Assembly: GCA_964467985.1 (NCBI GenBank)
Contig: CAYXTP010000016.1
Span: forward strand, 1-64,000
From: GCA-2720975 sp964467985
GTDB taxonomy: Bacteria > Planctomycetota > UBA1135 > GCA-002686595
Length of the DNA: 64,000 bases
Direction of reading: 5' to 3'
Part shown: piece by piece, positions 43,781 through 52,187 of the stretch
Layout of the letters: each line of letters opens with the position of its first letter
Numbering within the stretch: the first letter of the stretch is position 1
Notes under the pieces: generated by a model
Told to the model about the DNA's origin: nothing
The model's input: only the letters and a program-made list of their open reading frames with translations
Database searches by the model: none
Position numbers and translations under genes: made by a program

Positions 43781-45886
43781 ATGGCTGCAGCGCGCTTGCC
43801 CAAGGAACTGAAGCTTCGCGATGTCTACACCATCGCCACGGGGGCCACTCTTAGCGCGGGGCTTTTCTTGCTGCCAGGATTGGCCGCGGAGCAGGCAGGT
43901 CCGGCCATTGTGCTGTGCTACATGCTGGCGGCCGTGCCCCTGGTTCCCGCCATGCTGGCAATCGTCGAGCTGGCCACCGCCATGCCGCGTGCGGGCGGTG
44001 CCTACTACTTCCTGGACCGCAGCCTAGGCCCCCTGGCCGGCACGATCGGGGGGCTCGGTACGTGGCTGGCGCTGGTGTTGAAGACTTCCTTCGCCCTCGT
44101 TGGCATTGGCGCGTACAGCGCTCTGGTTTTCGGCGAGTCCGACCCCATGACGATGCGCCTCATCGCCGCTGGCTTTGCGGTGCTCTTCGGAGTCCTGAAC
44201 GCAGCGGGCTCCAAGAAGACGGGCAAGTTCCAGGTCATCTTGGTCATGGGCCTGTTGATTGTGCTGAGCCTGTTCATGGGTCGTGGCGTTCCGGCGATTG
44301 ACCTGGACGCCTTCACAAATTTCTTCGGCGCGGGAACCGAGGGAATTCTGGCCACGACCGGACTGGTGTACATCTCGTATGTAGGTGTCACGAACGTGGC
44401 CAGTGTCTCAGAGGAGGTGCACGACCCAGAACGCAACCTGCCCAAGGGTGTGTTCTTATCCCTGGGTACATCGCTGCTGGTCTATGGGCTGTGCACGCTG
44501 GTCATGGTCGGTGTTCTGCCAGCGCAAAAGCTTGCCGGTGACCTGACCCCCATGGCTTCCGCCGCCGAGGCGATCTTCGGCAAGGTGGGCCTGTACGTCA
44601 TCACCTTGGGAGCGTTCCTGGCGTTCTTCTCCGTGTCGAACGCGGGCATCCTCAGCTCATCGCGCTATCCGCTTGCCATGGGACGCGACAAGCTCGTGCC
44701 CGAGGGACTCTCCAAGCTCTCGAAGCAAGGCACGCCCCTGCGATCGATCGTCCTGACCGTGACGGTCATCGTGGTCATCTTGCTATTCCTCGAACCGGTC
44801 AAAATCGCCAAGCTGGCGAGTGCGTTCCAGCTGATGATGTTCGCGCTCTTGTGTCTGGCCGTCATCGTCATGCGCGAGAGCGGCTTGGCCTCATACGACC
44901 CCGGCTACCGCGCTCCGCTCTACCCGGGTCTGCACATCTTCGGCATCGTTGCGCCCTTCGTTCTGATCGCCCAAATGGGTTTGATGCCCACAGTCTTCAG
45001 CGCCGGGCTCATTCTGACCGGGGCCCTCTGGTACTCGCAGTACGGATCGAAGCGCGTGGACCGCAAGGGTGCAATCCTGCACATGTTCGCACGGCTGGGC
45101 GAGAATCGGCACGAAGAATTGGACGTGGAGTTGCGCAGCATTCTCAAGGAAAAGGGACTACGCGACCAGGACCCCTTCGAAGAGGCCGTGTTGGACGCCC
45201 ACGTCATTGATATCGACGAAATTGGGGGGTTCGATGACCTGATTGAACGCGCCTCGAAGGATCTGGCTCCTCGCTTGGGGGTGGATGTGGAACGCCTGAT
45301 CCAGGGGTTTACCGAGGGCACCGCCATGGGTGCCACGCCGGTGGCCAAGGGTGTGGCCTTGCCACACATGCACTTGGAGGGCCTGGAACACGCCACCATG
45401 GTCCTGGTGCGCACGCGTAGGGAAATACGCATTGTCACGGGTGACGTGTTCGGAAAGCCTCACACGGCGGACAAGGTGCACGCGGTGTTCTTCTTGGTCA
45501 GCCCCGAAGGGGATCCCGGCCAACACCTGCGTATGCTCGCGCAGCTCGCCAGCCGTATCGATCAGGACGACTTCATCGAGAACTGGCTCGCAGCGACCAA
45601 TGAGGTTCACCTGCGTGAGGTGTTCCTGCGCAATGATCGGTACCTATCGATCCGCCTTGCTGCCAACGAGCGTTCTTCAGCGCTTGCCGAGCGCACCTTG
45701 CAGGAGGTTGGATTGCCCGCGGAATGCCTCGTCGCAGCTCTGCGGCGAGACGGTCAGACTCTCGTCCCCCACGGGACGACGCGCTTCCAAATTGGCGATC
45801 GACTCTTAGTCATCGGTGAGCCTGAGGCCATCAGCGAATTGTACGAGCGCTACGGCAATCCCCCCCAAGCATCGGGCACTGCATGA
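43781..45886 (+). CDS. APC-family amino-acid permease fused to PTS EIIA-like and RCK_C (TrkA-C) domains
   Basis: A 701-aa three-part protein. Residues ~10-430 are an amino acid-polyamine-organocation transporter with about 12 helices (TIATGATLSAGLFLLPG, AMPRAGGAYYFLDRSLGPLA, GLVYISYVGVTNVASVSEEV). Residues ~450-600 resemble a fructose-type PTS EIIA domain with candidate phospho-His in GVALPHMHLEG (His529 or His531). The last ~85 residues are an RCK_C/TrkA-C ligand-binding domain (LAERTLQEVGLPAECLVAAL, FQIGDRLLVIGEPEA). The cytoplasmic domains should couple transport to phosphorylation state and a small ligand. ATG 43781 is 87 bases after the CRTAC1 stop; the TGA overlaps the nitroreductase ATG. 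Confidence 0.9.
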   Translation: MAAARLPKELKLRDVYTIATGATLSAGLFLLPGLAAEQAGPAIVLCYMLAAVPLVPAMLAIVELATAMPRAGGAYYFLDRSLGPLAGTIGGLGTWLALVLKTSFALVGIGAYSALVFGESDPMTMRLIAAGFAVLFGVLNAAGSKKTGKFQVILVMGLLIVLSLFMGRGVPAIDLDAFTNFFGAGTEGILATTGLVYISYVGVTNVASVSEEVHDPERNLPKGVFLSLGTSLLVYGLCTLVMVGVLPAQKLAGDLTPMASAAEAIFGKVGLYVITLGAFLAFFSVSNAGILSSSRYPLAMGRDKLVPEGLSKLSKQGTPLRSIVLTVTVIVVILLFLEPVKIAKLASAFQLMMFALLCLAVIVMRESGLASYDPGYRAPLYPGLHIFGIVAPFVLIAQMGLMPTVFSAGLILTGALWYSQYGSKRVDRKGAILHMFARLGENRHEELDVELRSILKEKGLRDQDPFEEAVLDAHVIDIDEIGGFDDLIERASKDLAPRLGVDVERLIQGFTEGTAMGATPVAKGVALPHMHLEGLEHATMVLVRTRREIRIVTGDVFGKPHTADKVHAVFFLVSPEGDPGQHLRMLAQLASRIDQDDFIENWLAATNEVHLREVFLRNDRYLSIRLAANERSSALAERTLQEVGLPAECLVAALRRDGQTLVPHGTTRFQIGDRLLVIGEPEAISELYERYGNPPQASGTA

Positions 45887-46572
45887 GCGCCCCCCCCTCC
45901 GACGAGCAGGTCACGCCGCGCTTTGTTCGGCTGGCGTTCAAGCGGGTTCCTGAAGACCAGATGCTGTCCCGCTCGCGGGCGTTCCAGCAGTCCATCGCGC
46001 GCCGCCGCAGCGTGCGTCATTTCTCAACGGATCCGATTCCTGCTGGTGTACTCGACGATTGCATTTTGGCCGCGGCTTCAGCTCCCTCTGGTGCCCACAA
46101 GCAGCCCTGGACCTTCGCGATTGTCACCGATCCAGAGCTGAAGCGCCGCATCAGAGCGGCGGCCGAATCCGAAGAGCAGCTCAACTACGGCGGCCGCATG
46201 AACCCTACCTGGCTGCGTGACCTCGAGCCCTTTGGGACGGATGCCAACAAGCCCTTCCTCGAGGACGCGCCCGCCCTGATTGTGGTCTTTCGCCAAATCT
46301 GGGGTGGGGAGAGTGATGAGCGCAGCCAGCACTATTACACGCAGGAATCTGTGGGAATCGCCTCGGGATTCCTGCTGGCCGCCCTGCACGAGGCGGGCTT
46401 GGGAACACTCACCCACACACCTAGCCCACTTGGATTCCTCGCCGACCTACTCGACAGGCCCGTCAACGAGAAGGCCTTCCTCTTGATCCCTGTGGGATAC
46501 CCGAGTTCCGACTGTCTCGTACCCGACTTGGAGCGGCGGTCGCTAGAAGAGGTGCGCTTGGTCTTCGAATGA
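45883..46572 (+). CDS. iodotyrosine deiodinase-like nitroreductase-fold flavoprotein
   Basis: A 229-aa FMN enzyme of the nitroreductase fold. RRRSVRHFS (41-49) and APSGAHKQPW (67-76) bind FMN. It aligns with vertebrate iodotyrosine deiodinase rather than generic nitroreductases: EEQLNYGGRM contains Glu98 and Tyr102, and Lys123 in DANKPFLE is 21 residues later, reproducing the Glu-Tyr-Lys substrate lid with the same 4 and 21 residue spacings; VGIASGFLLAALHEAGLGTL and LIPVGYPS-DCLVPDL also match. Such enzymes reductively dehalogenate halotyrosines. It is coupled (ATGA) to the upstream amino-acid permease and to the downstream unknown gene. Confidence 0.87.
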   Translation: MSAPPSDEQVTPRFVRLAFKRVPEDQMLSRSRAFQQSIARRRSVRHFSTDPIPAGVLDDCILAAASAPSGAHKQPWTFAIVTDPELKRRIRAAAESEEQLNYGGRMNPTWLRDLEPFGTDANKPFLEDAPALIVVFRQIWGGESDERSQHYYTQESVGIASGFLLAALHEAGLGTLTHTPSPLGFLADLLDRPVNEKAFLLIPVGYPSSDCLVPDLERRSLEEVRLVFE

Positions 46573-47324
46573 GCAAGGCAGAGCAGTTTGGGTGGGCTGT
46601 GGCCAAGATGGAAGCCGAGCTGAATTGGGATGTATTAGGTCAGACCTACTGCCACGAGGGTGGCGAGTCTTTCTTTGCGGAGGAACAACGGGAGGCCATC
46701 CGGGAAACGGGCCTGTTGTTGGCCGCCGACCTGCAGGACGCGGTGCGCCGCTTGCCGGGCGGCACACTTGGGCGGTCTCTTTGGGTTGGAGCAGCGCTAG
46801 CGGAGTTGATTCCCATCCTGGCTGAGCACCTTGTACTCGGCCGCCATGTGCATTGGCACAACATCGAGTGTGGCGAAACGCGAGAACTCAATCGCGCCCT
46901 GCAGGCCGTGGAAGAACAAACAGGCCTGGATCTTCCCCGGGTGGAGACCCACCCCGCTCCCAGCGAAAACGGCTACGACCTGCTCTGGATGGTGAGTGTG
47001 CTGACCGATCCCGATGCATTCCCCGCACTGCACGACGAGCTCTACGGCCGGCGCGGAACTGAGCTCTCGGCTGGCCCTGGTGATCTCGGGCACGAGCGCG
47101 AGCTGGCCCAATCGTGGACCCGCTCTCTACTGCAACAAGTGTCGAGCCCTGGTGTCCTGGTCACATCCGATGAAGAGGCCGGATTCTTTTTGGGAGCCGC
47201 GCAAGCTGCATCTAGACGCCTCGTGGTTCCCGAGCAGGGACGCTTGTCGGGCATCGTCGGTGACGTCGTGCGCTTTTGTCGGGTTCAGAACCTGGACTCC
47301 GACGTGCAGGCGGCCTCCACCTAG
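46569..47324 (+). CDS. hypothetical protein, possibly Rossmann/SAM-methyltransferase-like
   Basis: A 251-aa cytoplasmic protein I do not recognise. Its ATG overlaps the dehalogenase stop (ATGA), so it belongs to that operon. Secondary-structure cues hint at a methyltransferase-like Rossmann fold: a strand-turn SLWVGAALAELIPIL, a second strand ending in acidic residues (VHWHNIECGETRELNRAL), and YDLLWMVSVLTDPDAFPAL where the post-core strand would be. The SAM glycine motif (GxGxG) is not clear. The C-terminal part (GVLVTSDEEAGFFLGAA) may be a further strand/helix pair. No signal peptide. Confidence 0.75.
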   Translation: MSKAEQFGWAVAKMEAELNWDVLGQTYCHEGGESFFAEEQREAIRETGLLLAADLQDAVRRLPGGTLGRSLWVGAALAELIPILAEHLVLGRHVHWHNIECGETRELNRALQAVEEQTGLDLPRVETHPAPSENGYDLLWMVSVLTDPDAFPALHDELYGRRGTELSAGPGDLGHERELAQSWTRSLLQQVSSPGVLVTSDEEAGFFLGAAQAASRRLVVPEQGRLSGIVGDVVRFCRVQNLDSDVQAAST

Positions 47325-47359
47325 ACTGCGGGGTCGACCGCCAAAGAAGCCGTCGGCTC

Positions 47360-48211
47360 TCAGTCCCGAAGGTGGGCGGGAGCCTGAGCTTGCAGCCCCC
47401 TGCCGATACCGATGGCGGCCAGCAGGGCTAAATCCGCGAAGAGCATGGGCGCCAGGATGGGCGCGCCATGCACAAAACTCTCGAGCCGGTTGGAGGAGAA
47501 GCCCGCCGCACTGGACTCGAAGTGCAGATAAAAACCGAGCACTCCGATGAGCGCCTGAAAGGTGATGACACCTAGGCAAACTTGGTGGAAGAGTCGGTCG
47601 CGTTCACCGAGCGCCATGAACAGAAAGCCAACGGCCAGAGCGCTCGTCGCTACGGGAACCCACTCGCTGAAGTGGAAGAAGCCGTTCTGGGCGTGGTCAG
47701 CCAAGGTCAGCAGGAAGTTTCCCACGAAGCCCCCGAGCGCGAAGAATGTCACCCACTGGCTCCACTCGCGCGAACTGTGATCGACTGTGCGATTGAGGAT
47801 GAGCAGGAAACCCAGGCCTGCGTAGCTGAGGGGAGCCACACAGGGCGCCGTGTACACGAGGCTCTTCAGGGTCCACAGTTCAAAGAACTGACTGTCCAAG
47901 TGGTACGCCAACCCGCCCACGCCCACGGCAATGGCTCCGTAACCAATGCAAAGCCCTATGAAGTGTCCCAACACTCCATTGCGTCCGCGCCACTGCAGAA
48001 TCACACAGGGCAACAGGGCCAATGAGGCCGCAAGTGAAAACCAGAATGGAATCCATTCTGCTGGATGCCGAAACCGATTGACGGAGTGAGCCAAGTAGAT
48101 ATCGAGAATCAGGAAGGTGAAGTTGGAGAGCACGAAGAGCTCCAACACGAGAGCTTGGTGACGCACACAGGATGCGAGCGCGCGCAAGATCGTCTTTTTC
48201 AGCCCGGCCAA
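47360..48211 (-). CDS. uncharacterised integral membrane protein paired with HAO-like cytochrome
   Basis: A 283-aa protein with about eight membrane helices (ELFVLSNFTFLILDIYL, WFSLAASLALLPCVIL, LCIGYGAIAVGVGGLAYHL, LSYAGLGFLLIL, WVTFFALGGFVGNFLLTL, VPVATSALAVGFLFMAL, LGVITFQALIGVLGFYL, LFADLALLAAIGIGRGL). No heme or iron-sulfur motif is present; conserved-looking His residues lie within helices (YHLDSQF, DHAQNGFFHFSEW), which could ligate heme b or bind quinone. Its start is only 4 bases from the stop of the octaheme cytochrome gene, so they are cotranscribed. I do not know the family; a quinone-facing partner for the cytochrome is the natural guess. Confidence 0.75.
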   Translation of the reverse strand: MAGLKKTILRALASCVRHQALVLELFVLSNFTFLILDIYLAHSVNRFRHPAEWIPFWFSLAASLALLPCVILQWRGRNGVLGHFIGLCIGYGAIAVGVGGLAYHLDSQFFELWTLKSLVYTAPCVAPLSYAGLGFLLILNRTVDHSSREWSQWVTFFALGGFVGNFLLTLADHAQNGFFHFSEWVPVATSALAVGFLFMALGERDRLFHQVCLGVITFQALIGVLGFYLHFESSAAGFSSNRLESFVHGAPILAPMLFADLALLAAIGIGRGLQAQAPAHLRD

Positions 48212-48215
48212 ACCT

Positions 48216-49451
48216 CTACTTGTCCCCTAGTTCCCTGCGCAGTTGGGCGGCCATCTCCTCGAGTTCCACGAACTTGGCCAGCAACTCGTAGCTGCCGTGC
48301 CACTGCACAAAGTCCGCGCCACCCATGTAGGCACCGTGCTTGGCTGTTCTCCCGAAGTAGTGCCAGTAGTCGAAGTAGAGGAATTCGATGGGCTCGTCAA
48401 AGGGCTCTGGGGTCAAGAGCCCCTCTGCGCGCAGGTCATCGATGACCTTCTTCGCCCGCTCGACCTGCTCGTTGGTGGACTCCAGCACCACCTCGGCCTC
48501 TCGATAGAAACGGTCGACATTGCTCTTGGCGTGACACTTCGTGCACAAGTCCTGCATTTCCGCCTGACCCGCCTCGAAGCCTGGTCGCTTCTTCGAAACC
48601 GGGGCGAAGAGCCAATAGGAGAGTCGCTCCGTGGTGTCGTGGGTCACCTTCATGCCCTCCAGCCCACTCATGTGACAGGTGGCACAGGTAGGGATCGGCA
48701 TGTCGCGCACGAGCAGGGACTTGGGGTTGGCATCCAGTCGCATCGAGTCGCGCTGTGCGTGGAAGAGAATGCCGTGCTTGGATTCTTCGTAGATTTCGAG
48801 TTGTGAGTGGTCGGGCCCCATGTGGCACTGACCGCAGGTCTTCGCTTCACGGGCGAGGGCAATCGAGGTGTCGTGCCGAGAGTGACACTCGGTGCAGGTC
48901 CCAATGGATCCATCCTCATTCGGCCTGCCGATGTTGTGGCAGGTGAGGCATCCCTTGACGCGCGTGCCTAGACCCTCGAGGTCAATGAGCGCGTTGGGCG
49001 ATCGATCAACGGCACCCGGGTGATAGCGTTCGCCCAACGCAATCATTTCGGCGGTCATGTTTGCGGTGCCATTCACCGCCGCATAGGCGGGCAGAGCGTG
49101 CCGGCTGCGAACGAATTGGTCGTACTCAGTGGTGTGGCAACTGGCGCAGTTCTTCGCGGTCAGACCCGTTGCGATGGTGAAGCCGTTGTGAGAAAGAGCC
49201 TCTTGGCCATCTTGTGGGACGTGGCATTCAAGACAGGTGATGCCTGCCCTGTTGTGCGCACTGCGCTCGAACTGGTGGACCACGGCGCCCGTTTCTGCCC
49301 GGTGGCACTCGGCACATTTGCCGGAAGCACTCACGAATTCAGCCGAGGCATAGCCTAGGTCTGAGGCCGGGCGGGCCTTATTGACCACGAGAGCCGACAC
49401 AATCAGTGCGGCGCCGATGAAGATCGCGATGAAGATGTTGCGGAAGCTCAT
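48216..49451 (-). CDS. octaheme c-type cytochrome, hydroxylamine oxidoreductase-like
   Basis: A 411-aa periplasmic or membrane-anchored cytochrome: an N-terminal helix (IFIAIFIGAALIVSALVV) then eight CXXCH sites at 46-50, 73-77, 102-106, 168-172, 186-190, 206-210, 256-260 and 303-307. MGPDHSQLEIYEESKHGI and YFGRTAKHGAYMGGADFVQW are hallmark HAO-family segments. The helix probably stays as an anchor, unlike soluble bacterial HAO. HAO relatives oxidise hydroxylamine or hydrazine, or reduce nitrite; whether the heme-crosslinking Tyr is present cannot be judged without an alignment. A TACACT box ends 8 bases before the ATG. The downstream gene encodes a membrane protein, in place of the usual NrfH-like or HaoB partner. 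Confidence 0.92.
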   Translation of the reverse strand: MSFRNIFIAIFIGAALIVSALVVNKARPASDLGYASAEFVSASGKCAECHRAETGAVVHQFERSAHNRAGITCLECHVPQDGQEALSHNGFTIATGLTAKNCASCHTTEYDQFVRSRHALPAYAAVNGTANMTAEMIALGERYHPGAVDRSPNALIDLEGLGTRVKGCLTCHNIGRPNEDGSIGTCTECHSRHDTSIALAREAKTCGQCHMGPDHSQLEIYEESKHGILFHAQRDSMRLDANPKSLLVRDMPIPTCATCHMSGLEGMKVTHDTTERLSYWLFAPVSKKRPGFEAGQAEMQDLCTKCHAKSNVDRFYREAEVVLESTNEQVERAKKVIDDLRAEGLLTPEPFDEPIEFLYFDYWHYFGRTAKHGAYMGGADFVQWHGSYELLAKFVELEEMAAQLRRELGDK

Positions 49452-49459
49452 GGGGCCTG

Positions 49460-49465
49460 AGTGTA
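49460..49465 (-). promoter_or_regulatory. candidate -10 box of the octaheme cytochrome gene
   Basis: Minus-strand TACACT lies 8 bases upstream of ATG 49451, placing initiation at or beside the start codon. No Shine-Dalgarno is visible, as at 17449. Confidence 0.33.
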
Positions 49466-49542
49466 GCCCAGGGCCCTACCGGATCGGCACTTATGCCCAG
49501 GTCGTGTTCTCACTCTGCCGGGGGGGGAGCTGTACGGCCCCC

Positions 49543-50610
49543 TCAGCCCCCGACTTGCCTGAGGTGTTCCACGAGTGCGATCACCTGGCCCTCATCTACC
49601 GCACGGGCTGCGGCATCCACGCCCTCGGCCAGAGTCAGTGCGCGGCCCGATGCCTTCAAGATCAGTGAGGCTCCGAGCAGGGTCGCATTGCGGGCCGCGC
49701 TGGCCTCGCCGTTCAAGACGGCGCTTGTCATTTCGCCGCAAGCATCTACCAGGGCCGAGTTGTCCCCCGTTCCCTGACCCTCCTCGGGAGGGCCGAACAT
49801 GGGCAGCTCAGGCTCGCCGCTGCACTCAAGCCCGAAGTCTTCAGGTTCAACGGTAACGGGAGTGAGGTGACCCGAACTGATTTCGAGCCCACGTGTGCGA
49901 CGGCGCACGGATGGGATGACTCCTCCGTCTACGCCCTGAATGACGATGCCGCGCGGGTGCCCCAAGCCTTGTATGACCTCGGCCGCAGCGCCGAGGACCG
50001 GTCCACTCTGTGCAGCCAACACCACGGCGGCCGATGCTGGAGCCAGCAACTTCTCCACGGTTGAGAGTGGGCTGCGTAATCCAAGCTCACCGCGTATGTC
50101 GCGCAGTTCGAGTAGCGGCGGGAGAATACCCGACGCCGACAGCACGGCGAAGCGTCCTTTGGCTACCCACTCTTCTGCTTCCGTTGGGTCCCAGGTCATG
50201 GACAGACCCAGGGAATCCAAGACACTCGCTGCGGTCAGCCCGCGACGCGGCGGAACTCCCTTGTCCGTGATGATCAGAACGCGCGCGCCTGCTGCAGCCG
50301 CGATCAAGCCCGCCGCTAGATCCAAGGGCGGCGTCTGTTCGTGGCCATCCTGTGGTGGCGAGATGCAAACCAACCCAGGCACACCCTCGCAGGGGATTCG
50401 GGCCTGGTTACGTGCGGCACGTGCAAAGCCGGTCAATTCCGCAGCCGTTACCCCCTTCCAACGCATGCTCGTCAAGAACGAGGCAATCAGAACAGGGCTG
50501 TGCCCCCCAGAGAGGATTGCGTGGAAGGCTCGGGCCGCCTCATCTTGCGTGAGGTGCCGGGAGTCTTTGCGACCCGGGCCCAGAGCCCGCATCAGGTGTC
50601 GAAGGACCAT
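49543..50610 (-). CDS. TrpD2/YbiB-like (anthranilate phosphoribosyltransferase fold) protein
   Basis: A 355-aa glycosyltransferase-family-3 protein. The N-terminal helical domain reads LTQDEAARAFHAILSGGHSP, ASFLTSMRWKGVTAAEL; the alpha/beta domain follows (LDLAAGLIAAAAGARVLIIT, RGELGLRSPLSTVEKLLAP, GIVIQGVDGGVIPSVRRRTR). It lacks the GTGGD and other PRPP-site motifs of true TrpD, and resembles the TrpD2/YbiB group, which binds nucleic acid rather than making phosphoribosylanthranilate. No trp genes are nearby. It lies downstream of the amidohydrolase array on the same strand, separated by 158 bases and a weak terminator-like hairpin. Confidence 0.82.
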   Translation of the reverse strand: MVLRHLMRALGPGRKDSRHLTQDEAARAFHAILSGGHSPVLIASFLTSMRWKGVTAAELTGFARAARNQARIPCEGVPGLVCISPPQDGHEQTPPLDLAAGLIAAAAGARVLIITDKGVPPRRGLTAASVLDSLGLSMTWDPTEAEEWVAKGRFAVLSASGILPPLLELRDIRGELGLRSPLSTVEKLLAPASAAVVLAAQSGPVLGAAAEVIQGLGHPRGIVIQGVDGGVIPSVRRRTRGLEISSGHLTPVTVEPEDFGLECSGEPELPMFGPPEEGQGTGDNSALVDACGEMTSAVLNGEASAARNATLLGASLILKASGRALTLAEGVDAAARAVDEGQVIALVEHLRQVGG

Positions 50611-50739
50611 GCTGAATGAAGAGAATCGCAGAGCGACTGCGGAAGAACGCCCTGCGGGCGCAAGGTCCCGGGGGCAGGTGGCAGGCAGGCCTCAGGGGGC
50701 CGACCCGAGTCAGTCTAGCCCTTCAATTCGAGTTCAAAG

Positions 50740-50764
50740 AGGGGCCTGTTTGGAATCGGCCCCT
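50740..50764 (-). terminator. possible terminator hairpin at the end of the amidohydrolase array
   Basis: AGGGGCC (50740-50746) and GGCCCCT (50758-50764) pair over 7 bp with an 11-base loop, 5 bases after the stop of the last amidohydrolase gene on the minus strand; CTTTG follows. The U tract is short, so termination may be partial. Confidence 0.4.
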
Positions 50765-50768
50765 GAAA

Positions 50769-52187
50769 TCACGGCCGAGAGCCGCCATCTCCATCGTCCT
50801 CGTCGTGGTCCTCGCCATCTCCTTCCTCGTTCCCTTCGCCAGGAGAGTCGGAATCACCGGCTTCTTCGACGATTTCCTCTTCGGGAGTCTCGCCCGCATC
50901 CAGGCGTTCTTCGGGGGACAGGGCGGCCTCCGGGCGGGGCCGGATGTGGGCGAAGTAGAGCTCGGCCTGCTTGTCGTAGACCACCTCCCCCGCGACAACA
51001 GCCCATTGCACGAAGGTCTGGTAGTGCAGAACATCCCCGTCGGTGATGATCATGTCGGCGTCTTTTCCGACCTCGATCGATCCGACGCGCTGGCTGACCC
51101 CCATGAGTCGTGCGGGTTCAATGGTGATGCTATCGAGAGCAGCCTTCTCGGAAAGCCCGCCGCGCACGGCGTAGCCGGCCTCCACAGTGAGGTGCATCAA
51201 GTCGCGGCCCACGATGCCGCCCAGGCTGATGCCCGCCGAGCTGGGAATGATCGTCACCGACACGCCCGCGCGGTGCAAGATGGCTGCGTTCTCGATCGAG
51301 GAGCCACCGGCACGTACGAGTTGTTCGCCCTTCGAGGACCGATCGCGCGCCGTGAGGATGGCCGAAGCGCCTGCTCGGCCGAGCTCGTCAGCGACGATCC
51401 AGCCCTCTTGGCACCCGTCGATGATGGGGCGGAATCCGAAACGCTGAGCGAGCCGCGCGATCTCGAGCAGGTCGGTGCGTTGGCTGGCAGAGAACAACGG
51501 CCGCGCCTCACCCCTCAAGTAGCGCAGGATGCTGCTGTCGATGCCCTTCTTGGAAGGCTCCTTGAGTTCCTTGTCGGACTTCTTGTCGATTTGCCACTGG
51601 GCATAGTCGCGCAGGTATTGAGAGGCCGCCTCGAATTTCTCGCGCAGGGTACGCTTGCCGGAGGGGCTGGACTTGCTGTAGGACAGACGGGGCAGGATGC
51701 CCGAGTTGAGCACCAAGCCGTCAATGTGCCCCGCTCGCAGTTTTGCCACTTCCGATCCACTGCGAGCTGTCGTCACGCCCGCAGCCAGTGCCAAGGTCAT
51801 GTTCTTGCTGAAGGGGTCCACGCTGTTGGCGAGGTCCGAAGAGCCGCCGAACAGGCCTCTCGACTCAATCGCCACGAGTCCCGGATAAACGCGGTAGCCG
51901 CTGACGTCCAGAACTTCGGCTCCCTCAGGAATGAACAGGTCGTAGCCGATTTCATCGATGGTGCCGTTCTTAGAGAGCACCGTCGCGCCGCGTAGCACGG
52001 CCCCGGTACCCGTGTAGATGTCGCCACCCTGGAGCGCGAACCACTCGTCCGTTTCCTCTTCGGTCTGCGGCTCCTCCTGTTCTTTCTTCTCGTCCTGAGA
52101 GAAGGCCGGCGCGCAAAGGGAGAGGAAGATCGGCAGCAAGACAGCCAGAATAAGTGTGCGGCCGTTCGTGTTGGTTTGGATGTGCAT
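50769..52187 (-). CDS. exported amidohydrolase-superfamily protein lacking metal ligands (array member 1)
   Basis: A 472-aa protein with signal peptide (TLILAVLLPIFLSLCAPAFS). It has the composite beta-sandwich/TIM-barrel plan of imidazolonepropionase-like amidohydrolases: GYRVYPGLVAIESRG, LAAGVTTARSGSEV, ITIEPARLMGVSQRVGSIEV, GKDADMIITDGD. Where active members have DxHxH after PGL, it has AIESR, so both strand-1 His ligands are gone (Glu, Arg); the strand-8 Asp is replaced in IIPSSAGI. It is probably catalytically dead or altered. The C-terminal ~45 residues are very acidic (Glu/Asp/Gly). Its ATG shares a base with the preceding stop (TAATG). It is the last gene of the array. Confidence 0.88.
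   Translation of the reverse strand: MHIQTNTNGRTLILAVLLPIFLSLCAPAFSQDEKKEQEEPQTEEETDEWFALQGGDIYTGTGAVLRGATVLSKNGTIDEIGYDLFIPEGAEVLDVSGYRVYPGLVAIESRGLFGGSSDLANSVDPFSKNMTLALAAGVTTARSGSEVAKLRAGHIDGLVLNSGILPRLSYSKSSPSGKRTLREKFEAASQYLRDYAQWQIDKKSDKELKEPSKKGIDSSILRYLRGEARPLFSASQRTDLLEIARLAQRFGFRPIIDGCQEGWIVADELGRAGASAILTARDRSSKGEQLVRAGGSSIENAAILHRAGVSVTIIPSSAGISLGGIVGRDLMHLTVEAGYAVRGGLSEKAALDSITIEPARLMGVSQRVGSIEVGKDADMIITDGDVLHYQTFVQWAVVAGEVVYDKQAELYFAHIRPRPEAALSPEERLDAGETPEEEIVEEAGDSDSPGEGNEEGDGEDHDEDDGDGGSRP

Noticed and set aside
49500..49560. G-run/C-run stretch after the TrpD2-like stop as a terminator
   Set aside because: A weak GGGGG/CCCCC pairing is possible, but the loop is irregular and no T tract follows on the minus strand.
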